Source: JBBQBM01 sp964554485 (GTDB lineage Bacteria; Patescibacteriota; Saccharimonadia; Saccharimonadales; JAGQMS01). Taken from it: DNA of 64,000 nt. The notes below the pieces were generated by a model. That model was not told the DNA's origin and ran no database searches. It worked only from the letters and a program-made list of their open reading frames with translations. Both the position numbers and the translations under genes were made by a program. Below, in pieces: positions 1 through 7,455 of the stretch (positions within the stretch are counted from its first letter, which is position 1; each line of letters opens with the position of its first letter). The stretch spans positions 1 through 64,000 of the forward strand of contig CAZKOX010000001.1 in the NCBI GenBank assembly GCA_964554485.1. The letters run 5' to 3'.

Positions 1-96
1 TCTTGGGGTTCATGGTTCAGCTGGGGTTCACCGGTTGGACTCAGCATCTTTCTACTGGCGTTAGCCGGTGCCGCTTGGGTTATATCTACGATATAA
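1..96 (+). CDS. C-terminal end of a membrane protein (partial)
   Basis: An open frame enters from the left edge in frame 1 and stops at TAA 94-96. The 31 visible residues are small and aromatic (repeated W-G-S) and then form a hydrophobic helix ending in W-V-I-S-T-I, so a transmembrane segment at the extreme C-terminus. The gene start lies outside the window and the family cannot be named. A long perfect hairpin begins 9 nt after the stop. Confidence 0.6.
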   Translation, partial: SWGSWFSWGSPVGLSIFLLALAGAAWVISTI

Positions 97-104
97 CACC
101 AAGT

Positions 105-149
105 TTGAACTATAAGAACTCCGCGTATCGCGGAGTTCTTATAGTTCAA
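105..149. terminator. Long perfect hairpin, probable transcription terminator
   Basis: Arms of 21 nt (105-125 and 129-149) pair perfectly around a 3-nt TAT loop. The hairpin sits between the end of the partial membrane gene and the next promoter. There is no clean T run after it on either strand, so it is not a textbook intrinsic terminator, but position and stability suggest transcript termination or 3'-end protection. Confidence 0.55.
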
Positions 150-186
150 GGTGTAATTCTTATTTCGAATAGAGCTAAAGGTTATG

Positions 187-192
187 TATAAT
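187..192 (+). promoter_or_regulatory. -10 box TATAAT upstream of the small anchored protein
   Basis: A perfect TATAAT is followed by ATG codons at 203 and 218. No good -35 is seen. The ATG at 218 has AAGGA about 6 nt upstream and is preferred; the ATG at 203 would be near-leaderless. Confidence 0.5.
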
Positions 193-217
193 ATATATAC
201 AAATGAAAAGGAACATA

Positions 218-544
218 ATGAAACTAAATAGCCGAGGGATAGCTCATTTATTTATTATATTAGTCGTAGTGGTTATTGGTGCGATAGGTGTGGTTGGCTG
301 GAGGGTTATGAAAGCTAATAACTCAACAGTTGAAACAGTTGATCGGATCGAAGACAATGCCGCACTGACCGATGAAGAGAAAATCGACAATACAAGTGCG
401 GCGCTAATTAAAGAAGTTGGAGTAGACAGTTCAACGGATTCAAGCGTCGAGGACAGCTTTGATCAGAATATTGAAAGTGATGCGTCAGAAATATCAACTG
501 ACGACTTAAGTAACGTAGGAGATATCAAAGATGAAATTAACTAG
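218..544 (+). CDS. Small membrane-anchored acidic protein with prepilin-like N-terminus
   Basis: About 108 residues from the ATG at 218, chosen because AAGGA precedes it; an in-frame ATG at 203 would add five residues. A short basic start (K-L-N-S-R-G-I-A-H-L) leads into one strongly hydrophobic helix of about 20 residues. The rest is acidic, Ser/Thr/Asp-rich and probably disordered outside the cell. The Gly-Ile-Ala-His-Leu start resembles the prepilin-like leaders common in Patescibacteria but lacks the Glu at position 5. It overlaps the next gene by 14 nt, so the two are probably co-transcribed. Function unknown. Confidence 0.65.
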   Translation: MKLNSRGIAHLFIILVVVVIGAIGVVGWRVMKANNSTVETVDRIEDNAALTDEEKIDNTSAALIKEVGVDSSTDSSVEDSFDQNIESDASEISTDDLSNVGDIKDEIN

Positions 545-1274
545 TCGGATTTCTTTAGTATTTGCTATGACGGTTTTTGTAGCTGTCGGTGTTTTTGTAC
601 CTCAAAAAAGTTTTGCAGTCGATGAAGAGGCGGGAGGTATTTGTTCTAGACTAACAACTAAAGAATCAACTATTCTTGCAAGAATCGATAAACAGAACGG
701 TAAATTTAAGAATAAGTATGACGCTCGAATAGCAAAGGTTGACGGACGAAGAAGCGAAAGAGATGCAACATTAGCCGAGAATCGTGAAGCTGCAGACGCT
801 AAAAGACAAGATCGATACGAAAATCTTCAAGAAACCGCCGTTACTGATGAACAGAAAGCAGCAGTTACCGCTTTCCAGAACGCTGTCGAAAGTGCCGTAA
901 CTGCAAGACGAGCATCACACGAAGCTGCTAGAAATGCATTTAGAAGTGGTGTTGATTCTGTACTGGCTGCGCAAAAAACTGTCGTTGACAATGCAAAGGC
1001 GACCCTGAAGACATCTGTTGCGGCAGCCTTTGATAAGGCTCAGGCATCTTGTGATGCTGGCGAGAAGAACAAGGCCGTAAAAGAAGTATTGAACGCAGAT
1101 CTTACTGCTGCTATGACAACCTTTAAGAATAGTGTTAAATCTCGAGGTGCAGTCGGTTCGCAGATTGATGCACTTGCAGAGGTCCGAAAACAAGCATTCG
1201 AAGCTGCTAAGACAACCTTTACCGCAGCACTAGAAGCTGCACGAGAAGCCTTAAGAACTGCTATCTCTAACTAA
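531..1274 (+). CDS. Secreted Ala-rich coiled-coil protein
   Basis: A 247-residue protein with a signal peptide (basic start, hydrophobic core, cleavage likely after F-A-V near residue 30). The mature part is almost entirely Ala-, Lys- and Glu-rich helix, predicted coiled coil from about residue 45 to the end. Only two cysteines are seen in the mature part, one near its start and one in the middle. No enzymatic motif is visible. AGGAG lies upstream of the ATG inside the preceding gene, and the frames overlap by 14 nt. A periplasmic-like or surface structural role is plausible but unproven. Confidence 0.65.
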   Translation: MKLTSRISLVFAMTVFVAVGVFVPQKSFAVDEEAGGICSRLTTKESTILARIDKQNGKFKNKYDARIAKVDGRRSERDATLAENREAADAKRQDRYENLQETAVTDEQKAAVTAFQNAVESAVTARRASHEAARNAFRSGVDSVLAAQKTVVDNAKATLKTSVAAAFDKAQASCDAGEKNKAVKEVLNADLTAAMTTFKNSVKSRGAVGSQIDALAEVRKQAFEAAKTTFTAALEAAREALRTAISN

Positions 1275-1321
1275 TCGTCTGCGACATAACTGCCACTAAA
1301 GTTTTCTCTTTACTCGCGGCG

Positions 1322-1342
1322 TATAATTATATGTAGAGGAGG
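1322..1342 (+). promoter_or_regulatory. -10 box and strong ribosome binding site
   Basis: TATAAT at 1322-1327 is followed by AGGAGG at 1337-1342, six nt before the ATG at 1349. The -35 region is poor. This is one of the few canonical Shine-Dalgarno sites in the window. Confidence 0.6.
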
Positions 1343-1348
1343 AGAGTT

Positions 1349-1852
1349 ATGAAAACGCCACTTACCTACACAAATAAAAACGAGACGGGTTGCTGTGCTG
1401 TTCCAAATATTGAAGATTGGAACGAAAAAGAAGTTGAGTTTGAAGACAAACGATTCATTCGGATGCAGACTCGAAGCATCATGTTTGTGCCTATAAACAT
1501 GACCAAGGTTATGACAGCTATACAAAAAGCTGCCGTTGATGCCGATGCTGCGATGCCACCACAGGAAGTTATGATTTTGACTCGAGACTTGTCACCTTGG
1601 AAGTCAGAACAGCTTTATGCTGTAACTCGTGAAGTTCCTGGAGTTGAAAACGTAGTGTTAAACGGAACGTTTCTTACGAAAGTTTATGAAGGTCCATTTA
1701 AAAATGCGAGACAATGGTATGAAGATTTGCAGGTTTATGCAAAAAATAAAGGTCGTGAGGTTCAAAAAACATATTTCTTTTATACGACTTGTCCTAAGTG
1801 CATAAAACACTATGGCAAAAATTATGTCATTGGATTGGTCGAAATAGCCTGA
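1349..1852 (+). CDS. Conserved hypothetical protein with C-P-K-C motif, possibly GyrI-like fold
   Basis: 167 residues, soluble, with no signal peptide or membrane segment. The N-terminus has a Cys-Cys pair (about residues 15-16). The C-terminus carries T-C-P-K-C-I-K-H-Y-G-K-N-Y, a conserved-looking block followed by a hydrophobic strand, which reminds me of GyrI/effector-binding-like proteins; this is a weak resemblance and not a firm assignment. It ends in TGA, so UGA is a stop here. It stands alone, with its own promoter and a strong ribosome site, and faces the convergent VKOR gene. Confidence 0.5.
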   Translation: MKTPLTYTNKNETGCCAVPNIEDWNEKEVEFEDKRFIRMQTRSIMFVPINMTKVMTAIQKAAVDADAAMPPQEVMILTRDLSPWKSEQLYAVTREVPGVENVVLNGTFLTKVYEGPFKNARQWYEDLQVYAKNKGREVQKTYFFYTTCPKCIKHYGKNYVIGLVEIA

Positions 1853-1902
1853 AGTTTTGATAAGTAAAATGAATGCAAAGCCCTTGGGCGCAAAGGGAGT
1901 GT

Positions 1903-2514
1903 CTAAAAATTATTACCGTAGTAGTACCAAAAGTGATTTAGTATAAGTGCGATAAATAATAAAATCACGAATAGCCACACAGTGACAGGGTATTTAACAA
2001 AATAATTATATAGTTTAGTTAGCTTTTTTGAAGGTTGTATTAATTTTTTAGCTAACAGCCAGTGGCTGTAGCGTATAAATAATAGCCAGGTAATGAGCCA
2101 AACAGAAGAACAGTAAATACAAAGCGCGCCGATAACATACACCGACTGATAAAAGAACCAGAAGACCGAAGCCATTGAGCCAAGTAAACCAAACCACACA
2201 AGCTTATGCAGCCAAAGCTTATATTCTGCCCCGGCAAGTAGTCCAATAGCAAGCGCTAATATACCAGCAAAAAATGCAATACCAAGCAGTTCGTTTGAGA
2301 AGCCAAATATACTTGCTTGCTGACTTAGGATAACGCTTTTGCATGAATAAACTGGATTAAGATCGCATAACAAATCGCTACGAGGGTTTTTAAGTAAGTG
2401 TGTTTTTTCCGTTGAAAGAGCAACCGAGACTATTAGACCAAGAAGAGAAACTATCGCTATAAAAATCGGGAATCCTTGTGTTTTTTGAAGTCGAAGTTTT
2501 TTTGTATTAATCAT
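1903..2514 (-). CDS. VKOR-family disulfide oxidoreductase
   Basis: 203 residues with about five hydrophobic helices. Two cysteine pairs typical of bacterial vitamin K epoxide reductase homologues are visible: C50 and C58 in a loop after the first helix, and the C132-I-Y-C135 redox motif. The family regenerates extracytoplasmic disulfide-forming proteins and passes electrons to a quinone. There is no fused thioredoxin domain, so a separate DsbA-like partner would be needed, and none is evident in this window. AAGGAG precedes the ATG, which overlaps the pyrD stop by 4 nt (ATGA-type coupling). Confidence 0.88.
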   Translation of the reverse strand: MINTKKLRLQKTQGFPIFIAIVSLLGLIVSVALSTEKTHLLKNPRSDLLCDLNPVYSCKSVILSQQASIFGFSNELLGIAFFAGILALAIGLLAGAEYKLWLHKLVWFGLLGSMASVFWFFYQSVYVIGALCIYCSSVWLITWLLFIRYSHWLLAKKLIQPSKKLTKLYNYFVKYPVTVWLFVILLFIALILNHFWYYYGNNF

Positions 2515-3662
2515 CGTAACTCCTTAATATATTTTTTTGAATCGACGCCAACCGCTTCGGATATATTTTTATAACCATCACGCACCAAAAGCTCCGTTAT
2601 ACCTTTATTTATCTGCCCAATAATTGCTGGACCTCCGTAAATCATACCAGTTATCACCTCGACCAAGGTAGCGCCAAGCCTTATTTTTGTATAAGCATCT
2701 TCGGCAGAAAAGACGCCACCAACACCTGAGTAGATAAATCGTTTTCCGTAAGTTGTATAGCACCGTGCGAGCAACTCATTGCTAGCTAACCAACACGGCT
2801 TACCGCTTAAGTTGCCTTTTTGGTTATCAATAAGCTTGTCTTTTTGATGTACGAGCGACCTATCTTTTGATAAGTTTCCGATAGTTAGGCCTGTTACTGT
2901 ACTATCCTGGGCAACGTCAACCAATCTCTTAGCATGGTTCCAGGGCAGGTTAATTGGTAATTTTAAAAATACTGGCCGTGTTAGCTGCAGGTCATCTATA
3001 GCTTTAAGTAATTTTGAAAGGTTTAGTGGTTGATTGAAAGGTTCGCCGCCCTCTGTATTTGGGCAAGATATATTAATGGTATATAGTTTTGGCCACTGTG
3101 ATTTTTCTAAACGTTTAAACGATTCGCAGTAATCAGATATTGCCTTATCGACCGTATTGCATGCAGAGCTGTTAGTTTTTGCTACCGACACATTTATTAT
3201 CATATTTTCATGTTTGTTTCGCAGTAACTTGTCGGCTCTTCCTGAAACGTTTTTTATACCGCTAGAACGCAGTCCACTATTAACTAAGATGCTTTTTGTA
3301 TGTGGCAAACGACGATACCATGGTTTCTTATTACCTACGTATGGTTTTGCCGTAACCGAACCAACCTCAGTAAAGCCGAAACCTAAAGAGTGCATAAGTT
3401 TTGGAAGGCGCACTTCTTTGTCGAAGCCTGCGCTTAGACCGATTGGATTAACAAATTTTATTCCAGCGATAGTCTGATTAAGTCTATTGTCGTTAAAAGC
3501 AAATAGAAATTTGATTGCTCGAAGCGCAAATGGAATACTTTGAGTTATTGTTCCTACCCTTGACACCACCTCATGAACAAAATCTGCAGGAAACTTGAAT
3601 AGAACAGGTCGCGTTATTGAACTGTATAGTTTGACATTTAGTTTTGAAAAAAGTGTTAGCAC
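2511..3662 (-). CDS. pyrD: Dihydroorotate dehydrogenase, class 2-like
   Basis: 383 residues. The N-terminal extension and the blocks N-P-I-G-L-S-A-G-F-D-K and L-G-F-G-F-T-E-V-G-S-V-T match the membrane-associated class 2 enzymes that oxidise dihydroorotate to orotate and reduce quinone. At the catalytic base position the sequence reads N-I-S-C200-P-N-T, with Cys where class 2 enzymes normally have Ser; Cys is typical of class 1. The loop usually reading I-N-R-M-G-F is here V-N-S-G-L-R. The start is GTG, with TATTAT 6 nt upstream (3669-3674) and an in-frame TGA just before it, so a leaderless GTG start is likely. Pyrimidine synthesis is the expected role. Confidence 0.85.
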   Translation of the reverse strand: MLTLFSKLNVKLYSSITRPVLFKFPADFVHEVVSRVGTITQSIPFALRAIKFLFAFNDNRLNQTIAGIKFVNPIGLSAGFDKEVRLPKLMHSLGFGFTEVGSVTAKPYVGNKKPWYRRLPHTKSILVNSGLRSSGIKNVSGRADKLLRNKHENMIINVSVAKTNSSACNTVDKAISDYCESFKRLEKSQWPKLYTINISCPNTEGGEPFNQPLNLSKLLKAIDDLQLTRPVFLKLPINLPWNHAKRLVDVAQDSTVTGLTIGNLSKDRSLVHQKDKLIDNQKGNLSGKPCWLASNELLARCYTTYGKRFIYSGVGGVFSAEDAYTKIRLGATLVEVITGMIYGGPAIIGQINKGITELLVRDGYKNISEAVGVDSKKYIKELR

Positions 3663-3720
3663 CTTTCAATAATACACTTCACTGTCAATAATCTGGGGTT
3701 AAAATGATTTAAAAAGGTAG

Positions 3721-4005
3721 CTATAGTAACTGACCTTGAGTAGGTAGTTTCGGTAAGTTTTCAAGCAGTTTGTTGAACTGCTCCGGCAGAATATCGATAT
3801 CTAAAATTTTATGTCTTCCCGTATGTCCACTAATAATACTGACTTGGTAGTTTTTGATAACTAGCCAGTCGCTGATAATTTCAACAAGTTTTTCGTTGGC
3901 AGCGCCTTTAACCGGCGGCGCATCAACTCCGACAGTTAGTTCCTGGCCGTTCCAGCCAAGTACGTCCTGACGCCGACCAATTTTTATATGTACACTAATC
4001 CTCAT
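3721..4005 (-). CDS. YggU/DUF167 family protein
   Basis: 94 residues with the family signature V-D-A-P-P-V-K-G-A-A-N-E-K and the S-G-H-T-G-R-H-K block. It matches the small UPF0235/DUF167 family, a compact alpha/beta domain whose biochemical role is not settled. It starts 2 nt after the stop of the nuclease-like gene and is probably translated from the same message. Confidence 0.85.
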   Translation of the reverse strand: MRISVHIKIGRRQDVLGWNGQELTVGVDAPPVKGAANEKLVEIISDWLVIKNYQVSIISGHTGRHKILDIDILPEQFNKLLENLPKLPTQGQLL

Positions 4006-4007
4006 TT

Positions 4008-4712
4008 TTAAAAGATGATATTAGTATTTGTATCTACTGGGTCTAGCTCACCATAATCGTGACTAGTTCGGCGCGGTGGAGCAGATGTGAAGCGGCCAGA
4101 CACGACCGGCGTCACAGGCAAGACGGTACGCGGTCTAGTTGGGTCAAATAGTTTGTGTCGCAATTCTTCTTTTTGCGCATCAGTTACCTGATAATCAATT
4201 TCTAGTTTTGAAGCTTCGACGAGTTGGTTAACCAGCTGAGGTCGAGGGAGTATGAATTTTATCGGGCTGTAAGCGTCGGGTTGTAGTAGCCGATTAACAA
4301 CAACGGCTGCATTATGACCGTATATTTCTTCAAAGGCGATACCCTCGACTGGATATTCCTGATCTTCCCAATTTTCTTCTGGCGGTCGGCCGTCAAAAAC
4401 GAAGGCGCTGGCATTTTTGGGGCTGCCGTCTAATAAAATTGTGTGTCGACCAAGATGATGCGCCAGTTTATTTAATTTTTGGTATGTATCGTTGTTAGCA
4501 TTTCTATTTTTGACTTCAATGAATCTATTAACTGCCGTTAAACAAAAATCCGGAGTGTAAATTGACCCATCAGGGAATTCAAAAGTCATTGGCTCGTAAG
4601 AATGAGGAATATTAAGCTTAAAAAGCAGTAGCGACCAAAGCGCTTCGGTTTGTGATCTAAAAACCTGACCGTTAGCGCTGACTGGACCGGCATGATCGTA
4701 TGTTCTTGCCAT
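4008..4712 (-). CDS. PD-(D/E)XK nuclease-like protein
   Basis: 234 residues. The N-terminal half reads F-R-S-Q-T-E-A-L-W, then Y-E-P-M-T-F-E-F, then Y-T-P-D-F, and then R-F-I-E-V-K-N-R. This Glu ... Pro-Asp-(about 10)-Glu-x-Lys layout is the catalytic core of PD-(D/E)XK nucleases such as TnsA-like and phage-type enzymes. The C-terminal half, with a Pro/Arg/Thr-rich tail, is not recognised. TATAAT (minus strand, 4721-4726) lies 8 nt before the ATG, so the message is probably leaderless. No transposition or restriction partner is adjacent, so a repair or housekeeping role is as likely as defence. Confidence 0.6.
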   Translation of the reverse strand: MARTYDHAGPVSANGQVFRSQTEALWSLLLFKLNIPHSYEPMTFEFPDGSIYTPDFCLTAVNRFIEVKNRNANNDTYQKLNKLAHHLGRHTILLDGSPKNASAFVFDGRPPEENWEDQEYPVEGIAFEEIYGHNAAVVVNRLLQPDAYSPIKFILPRPQLVNQLVEASKLEIDYQVTDAQKEELRHKLFDPTRPRTVLPVTPVVSGRFTSAPPRRTSHDYGELDPVDTNTNIIF

Positions 4713-4720
4713 ATTTATAA

Positions 4721-4779
4721 ATTATATAATCAAAACTTAACTTAGGCAAGAACGCGTCATGCCAGTGTTGCTGTAAAAT
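4721..4779. promoter_or_regulatory. Divergent promoters for two leaderless genes
   Basis: On the minus strand TATAAT (4721-4726) lies 8 nt before the nuclease-like ATG at 4712. On the plus strand TAAAAT (4774-4779), preceded directly by TG, lies 6 nt before the ATG at 4786. Neither start has a Shine-Dalgarno. Both transcripts would begin at or next to the start codon. Confidence 0.6.
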
Positions 4780-4785
4780 AGAAGT

Positions 4786-5808
4786 ATGGCAAAATACGTT
4801 GTTTCAGAAACAAAACTACTCACACCAACTATTTTTCAGGTTACAGTTACTAAAAAAGACAAGGGTGGTGTCTTTGATTTTATTGCTGGTCAATATGCAG
4901 CACTTAGCTTTATAAAAAAAGGTCGACCAACACCAACCCGTTGCTTTTCAATATCTAGCGCACCATCAGAAAAAGACAAACTTGAATTTTCGATGAGGGT
5001 TAAAGGCCGTTATACGACTGCTATGTCGCAGATCAAGAAAGGTGACATAGTTGAGGTAACGGGACCTTTTGGCGGGTTTGTTATTAACCCTTACGAAGAC
5101 AAGCAGGCAACATTTATTGCTGGTGGAATTGGCATTACTCCTTTTATGAGCATGCTCAAAGAAGCCACCCTTACAAATAGTAATCAAAGAGCAACATTAA
5201 TATATAGTGTCCAAGCTCAAGAAGAAACAGCTTTTGTAGATGAACTAAAACAGATTGTAGAGAAGAATAAAAATATTCGAGTAATTGTTGCTGTAAATAA
5301 CGGGGATACCTCTAGACTCGAAGGCCTTGAAGTAGTCAGCGGTCGAATTGATGGAACGATACTTGATAGTTTAATAAGTAACCAGTACCAGACTGATACA
5401 TTTTTTATGTGCGGTCCACCAGGATTTATGTCTGCTATGCAGTCGACACTTCGTTCGAAGGGAGTAGATGAGTACCGAATTATCACTGAAGCTTTTAGCC
5501 AGGGTTCAAAAAACCAATCAGAAAAATTACTAAGTTGGCCGGCGAATATGTATGCTCTTTCTGCAGTTGGTTTAATTGTTGCGATGTTGATTATTGCGGT
5601 AACTGACATTGTTGGTAGCCTTCCAAAAACTAACAAAACCACAAACTCTTCTGGGGGATTCACTAGTCAACAACAAGTTGATAGTGCTATATCTTCAACC
5701 CCACCGCAAATAACACCAACGACGTCTACGCCCACACCTGTAAGCAGCCCGATAGTCTCAACCCCAAGGACAGTAACTACTCCAACACCGAGAACCACGG
5801 TTTCATAA
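4786..5808 (+). CDS. FNR-like flavin oxidoreductase with C-terminal membrane anchor and Pro/Thr tail
   Basis: 340 residues. Residues 1-235 form a ferredoxin-NADP reductase-type module: the FAD motif R-C-F-S-I-S-S, the nucleotide motif G-G-I-G-I-T-P-F and the C-terminal M-C-G-P-P-G-F motif. One transmembrane helix follows near residues 252-272, then a Thr/Pro/Ser-rich tail of about 65 residues. The reductase domain should be cytoplasmic and the tail outside. It is the first gene of a redox operon with ApbE and a ferric-reductase-like membrane protein, suggesting NAD(P)H-driven electron transfer to or across the membrane. The acceptor is unknown. Confidence 0.85.
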   Translation: MAKYVVSETKLLTPTIFQVTVTKKDKGGVFDFIAGQYAALSFIKKGRPTPTRCFSISSAPSEKDKLEFSMRVKGRYTTAMSQIKKGDIVEVTGPFGGFVINPYEDKQATFIAGGIGITPFMSMLKEATLTNSNQRATLIYSVQAQEETAFVDELKQIVEKNKNIRVIVAVNNGDTSRLEGLEVVSGRIDGTILDSLISNQYQTDTFFMCGPPGFMSAMQSTLRSKGVDEYRIITEAFSQGSKNQSEKLLSWPANMYALSAVGLIVAMLIIAVTDIVGSLPKTNKTTNSSGGFTSQQQVDSAISSTPPQITPTTSTPTPVSSPIVSTPRTVTTPTPRTTVS

Positions 5809-5812
5809 ACTG

Positions 5813-6727
5813 ATGCTTCAAACATTGTCTCAGCAAAAAGTCGCACTAGGCTCTGACGTTATTTTGACTTTAGTTGGTCAGAACTTGGATGTTTTAGTAT
5901 CGCAAATGGCTAAACTATGGGTAGTTGTTGATACTTTTGAATCCTCGTACAGTCGTTTCTTGCCAAATAGTGAATTGACTAAACTAAATATGGCTGACGG
6001 CGTAAAGACTGTTGTGTCAAAAGAATTAATTAGTTTACTCAACATATGTTCTGTGGCCTCAAAGCAGACTGGCGGAATTTTTAGCCCGCTCATTCTTCCG
6101 GCGCTGCAACGTTCGGGTTATAAAAACAGCTTTGTTGGTAGTTCTGACGCACCAGATTATTCGTCACGCAAGACATATGATTTTAAAGATGTAAAGTACG
6201 GCTCAAATTGGGTGATTTTACCTAAAGATGGTGCTTTGGATTTTGGAGGCTGTGGTAAAGGTTTCTTAGCAGACAAACTTGCTGACATAACTGACTCGAA
6301 TCAAGGTATAGAAGGTTATTGGTTCTCTTTGGGTGGCGACATTGTGACTAAAGGCAATGACGAAAAAGGTGGTCCATGGGTGGTAGCAGTTCAAAGTGGA
6401 ATTAAGCCTGAAGAGGATATTGCCAATATTATTTTGAACGGTGGAAGGTTTGCTATTGCAACGTCCGGGACGATAAAGCGTGGCAATAAGCACTGGCATC
6501 ATTTGATCGATAGTTCGACAAATGTTCCGGCTCACACGGATATATTATCGGCAACAATTTGTCATCATTCGGCTACGCAGGCAGATATTATGGCGTCCTG
6601 CGCGGTGATTGCTGGAACAAAACGTGCCGTAAAATTACTTCAAGCAACTGATATCGATGAATATTTATTACAAACAGCTAATGATTATATTCAAAAAGGA
6701 AGCCTAATAAAAAGGTATAATAAATAA
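5813..6727 (+). CDS. apbE: FAD:protein FMN transferase
   Basis: 304 residues. Family blocks are clear: D-F-G-G-C-G-K-G-F-L-A-D, F-S-L-G-G-D-I, A-T-S-G and the C-terminal A-D-I-M-A-S-C block. ApbE enzymes attach FMN to a Thr or Ser of a target protein using FAD. Most are exported lipoproteins; here the ATG is followed directly by the catalytic domain with no signal peptide or lipobox, so the protein appears cytoplasmic. It lies 4 nt after the reductase gene and overlaps the next gene by 1 nt. No typical FMN-binding target domain is seen in the window. Confidence 0.9.
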   Translation: MLQTLSQQKVALGSDVILTLVGQNLDVLVSQMAKLWVVVDTFESSYSRFLPNSELTKLNMADGVKTVVSKELISLLNICSVASKQTGGIFSPLILPALQRSGYKNSFVGSSDAPDYSSRKTYDFKDVKYGSNWVILPKDGALDFGGCGKGFLADKLADITDSNQGIEGYWFSLGGDIVTKGNDEKGGPWVVAVQSGIKPEEDIANIILNGGRFAIATSGTIKRGNKHWHHLIDSSTNVPAHTDILSATICHHSATQADIMASCAVIAGTKRAVKLLQATDIDEYLLQTANDYIQKGSLIKRYNK

Positions 6728-7455
6728 TGATGAAACCAGTCTTCAAAGCATTTACTTTTTTATTCGTGTTAGCTTTTTCCGTATTTAGTCTTGGGTTAAT
6801 TAACTCGCATTTTGTTGCAGCTCAAAATCAAACGACTGGCATTGTAATACAGGGGAACGAGAAAACATCAGTAACACAACAAGTTGCTTCTAGAATAGAC
6901 AGGTCGTGGCCTTGGTACTTAACTCGTGCTTCGGGGATTGTGGCGTCGATCAGCTTATTTTGGTTAATGCTTTCTGGAATTGGCCAAGTTACCGGGCATA
7001 CTTTTAGATTTTTGCAGCCCATAACGGCTTGGGCGACGCATAAGGCGCTTGGTATAGCTTTTCTGGCTGCAGTGGTAGTACATATTGGCGCTCTGTTGTT
7101 TGATAAGTTTGTGTCATTTAGTATTGTCGATCTACTAGTGCCTTTTGCTTCCGACCATCGACAGGTGACTATAGCTGGGCGTAATTTTGGATCGTTGTAT
7201 GTGGCGTTGGGAATATTCTCGCTTTATATGACGATAGTGATCGTCGCGTCTTCATTACTTGTCATGGACAAAAAACCACGATTTTGGAAACTTAGCCACC
7301 TATTAAGTTATTTAGTGATGGGTCTTGTTTTTGTGCATGCACTGTTTCTTGGTACCGATACGTCAAAAGGCTGGGTTAGGATTATTTGGATAATGACCGG
7401 TGTTGTAATCGTAATTGCAACGATAGCAAGGCTGAGGAGGGCAAACACCATATGA
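6727..7455 (+). CDS. Ferric reductase-like (haem-type) membrane protein
   Basis: 242 residues: an N-terminal signal or anchor, an extracytoplasmic stretch, then about six helices. Histidines sit inside helices in the pattern expected for haem ligands: A-T-H-K-A, V-V-H-I-G, L-S-H-L-L and F-V-H-A-L. This matches ferric-reductase/MsrQ-like transmembrane domains that carry electrons across the membrane. It is translationally coupled to apbE upstream (1-nt overlap) and to the next gene downstream (ATGA). A transmembrane electron conduit fed by the upstream reductase is the natural reading. Confidence 0.78.
   Translation: MMKPVFKAFTFLFVLAFSVFSLGLINSHFVAAQNQTTGIVIQGNEKTSVTQQVASRIDRSWPWYLTRASGIVASISLFWLMLSGIGQVTGHTFRFLQPITAWATHKALGIAFLAAVVVHIGALLFDKFVSFSIVDLLVPFASDHRQVTIAGRNFGSLYVALGIFSLYMTIVIVASSLLVMDKKPRFWKLSHLLSYLVMGLVFVHALFLGTDTSKGWVRIIWIMTGVVIVIATIARLRRANTI

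Noticed and set aside
4008..4712. Defence-island call for the nuclease-like gene
   Set aside because: Neighbours are housekeeping genes (DUF167, pyrD, redox operon) and no methylase, transposase or other defence gene is present.
7386..7451. N-terminal extension of the anchored redox-operon protein
   Set aside because: It would overlap the upstream gene by 70 nt; the ATG at 7452 has a ribosome site, an ATGA junction and a proper membrane anchor start.
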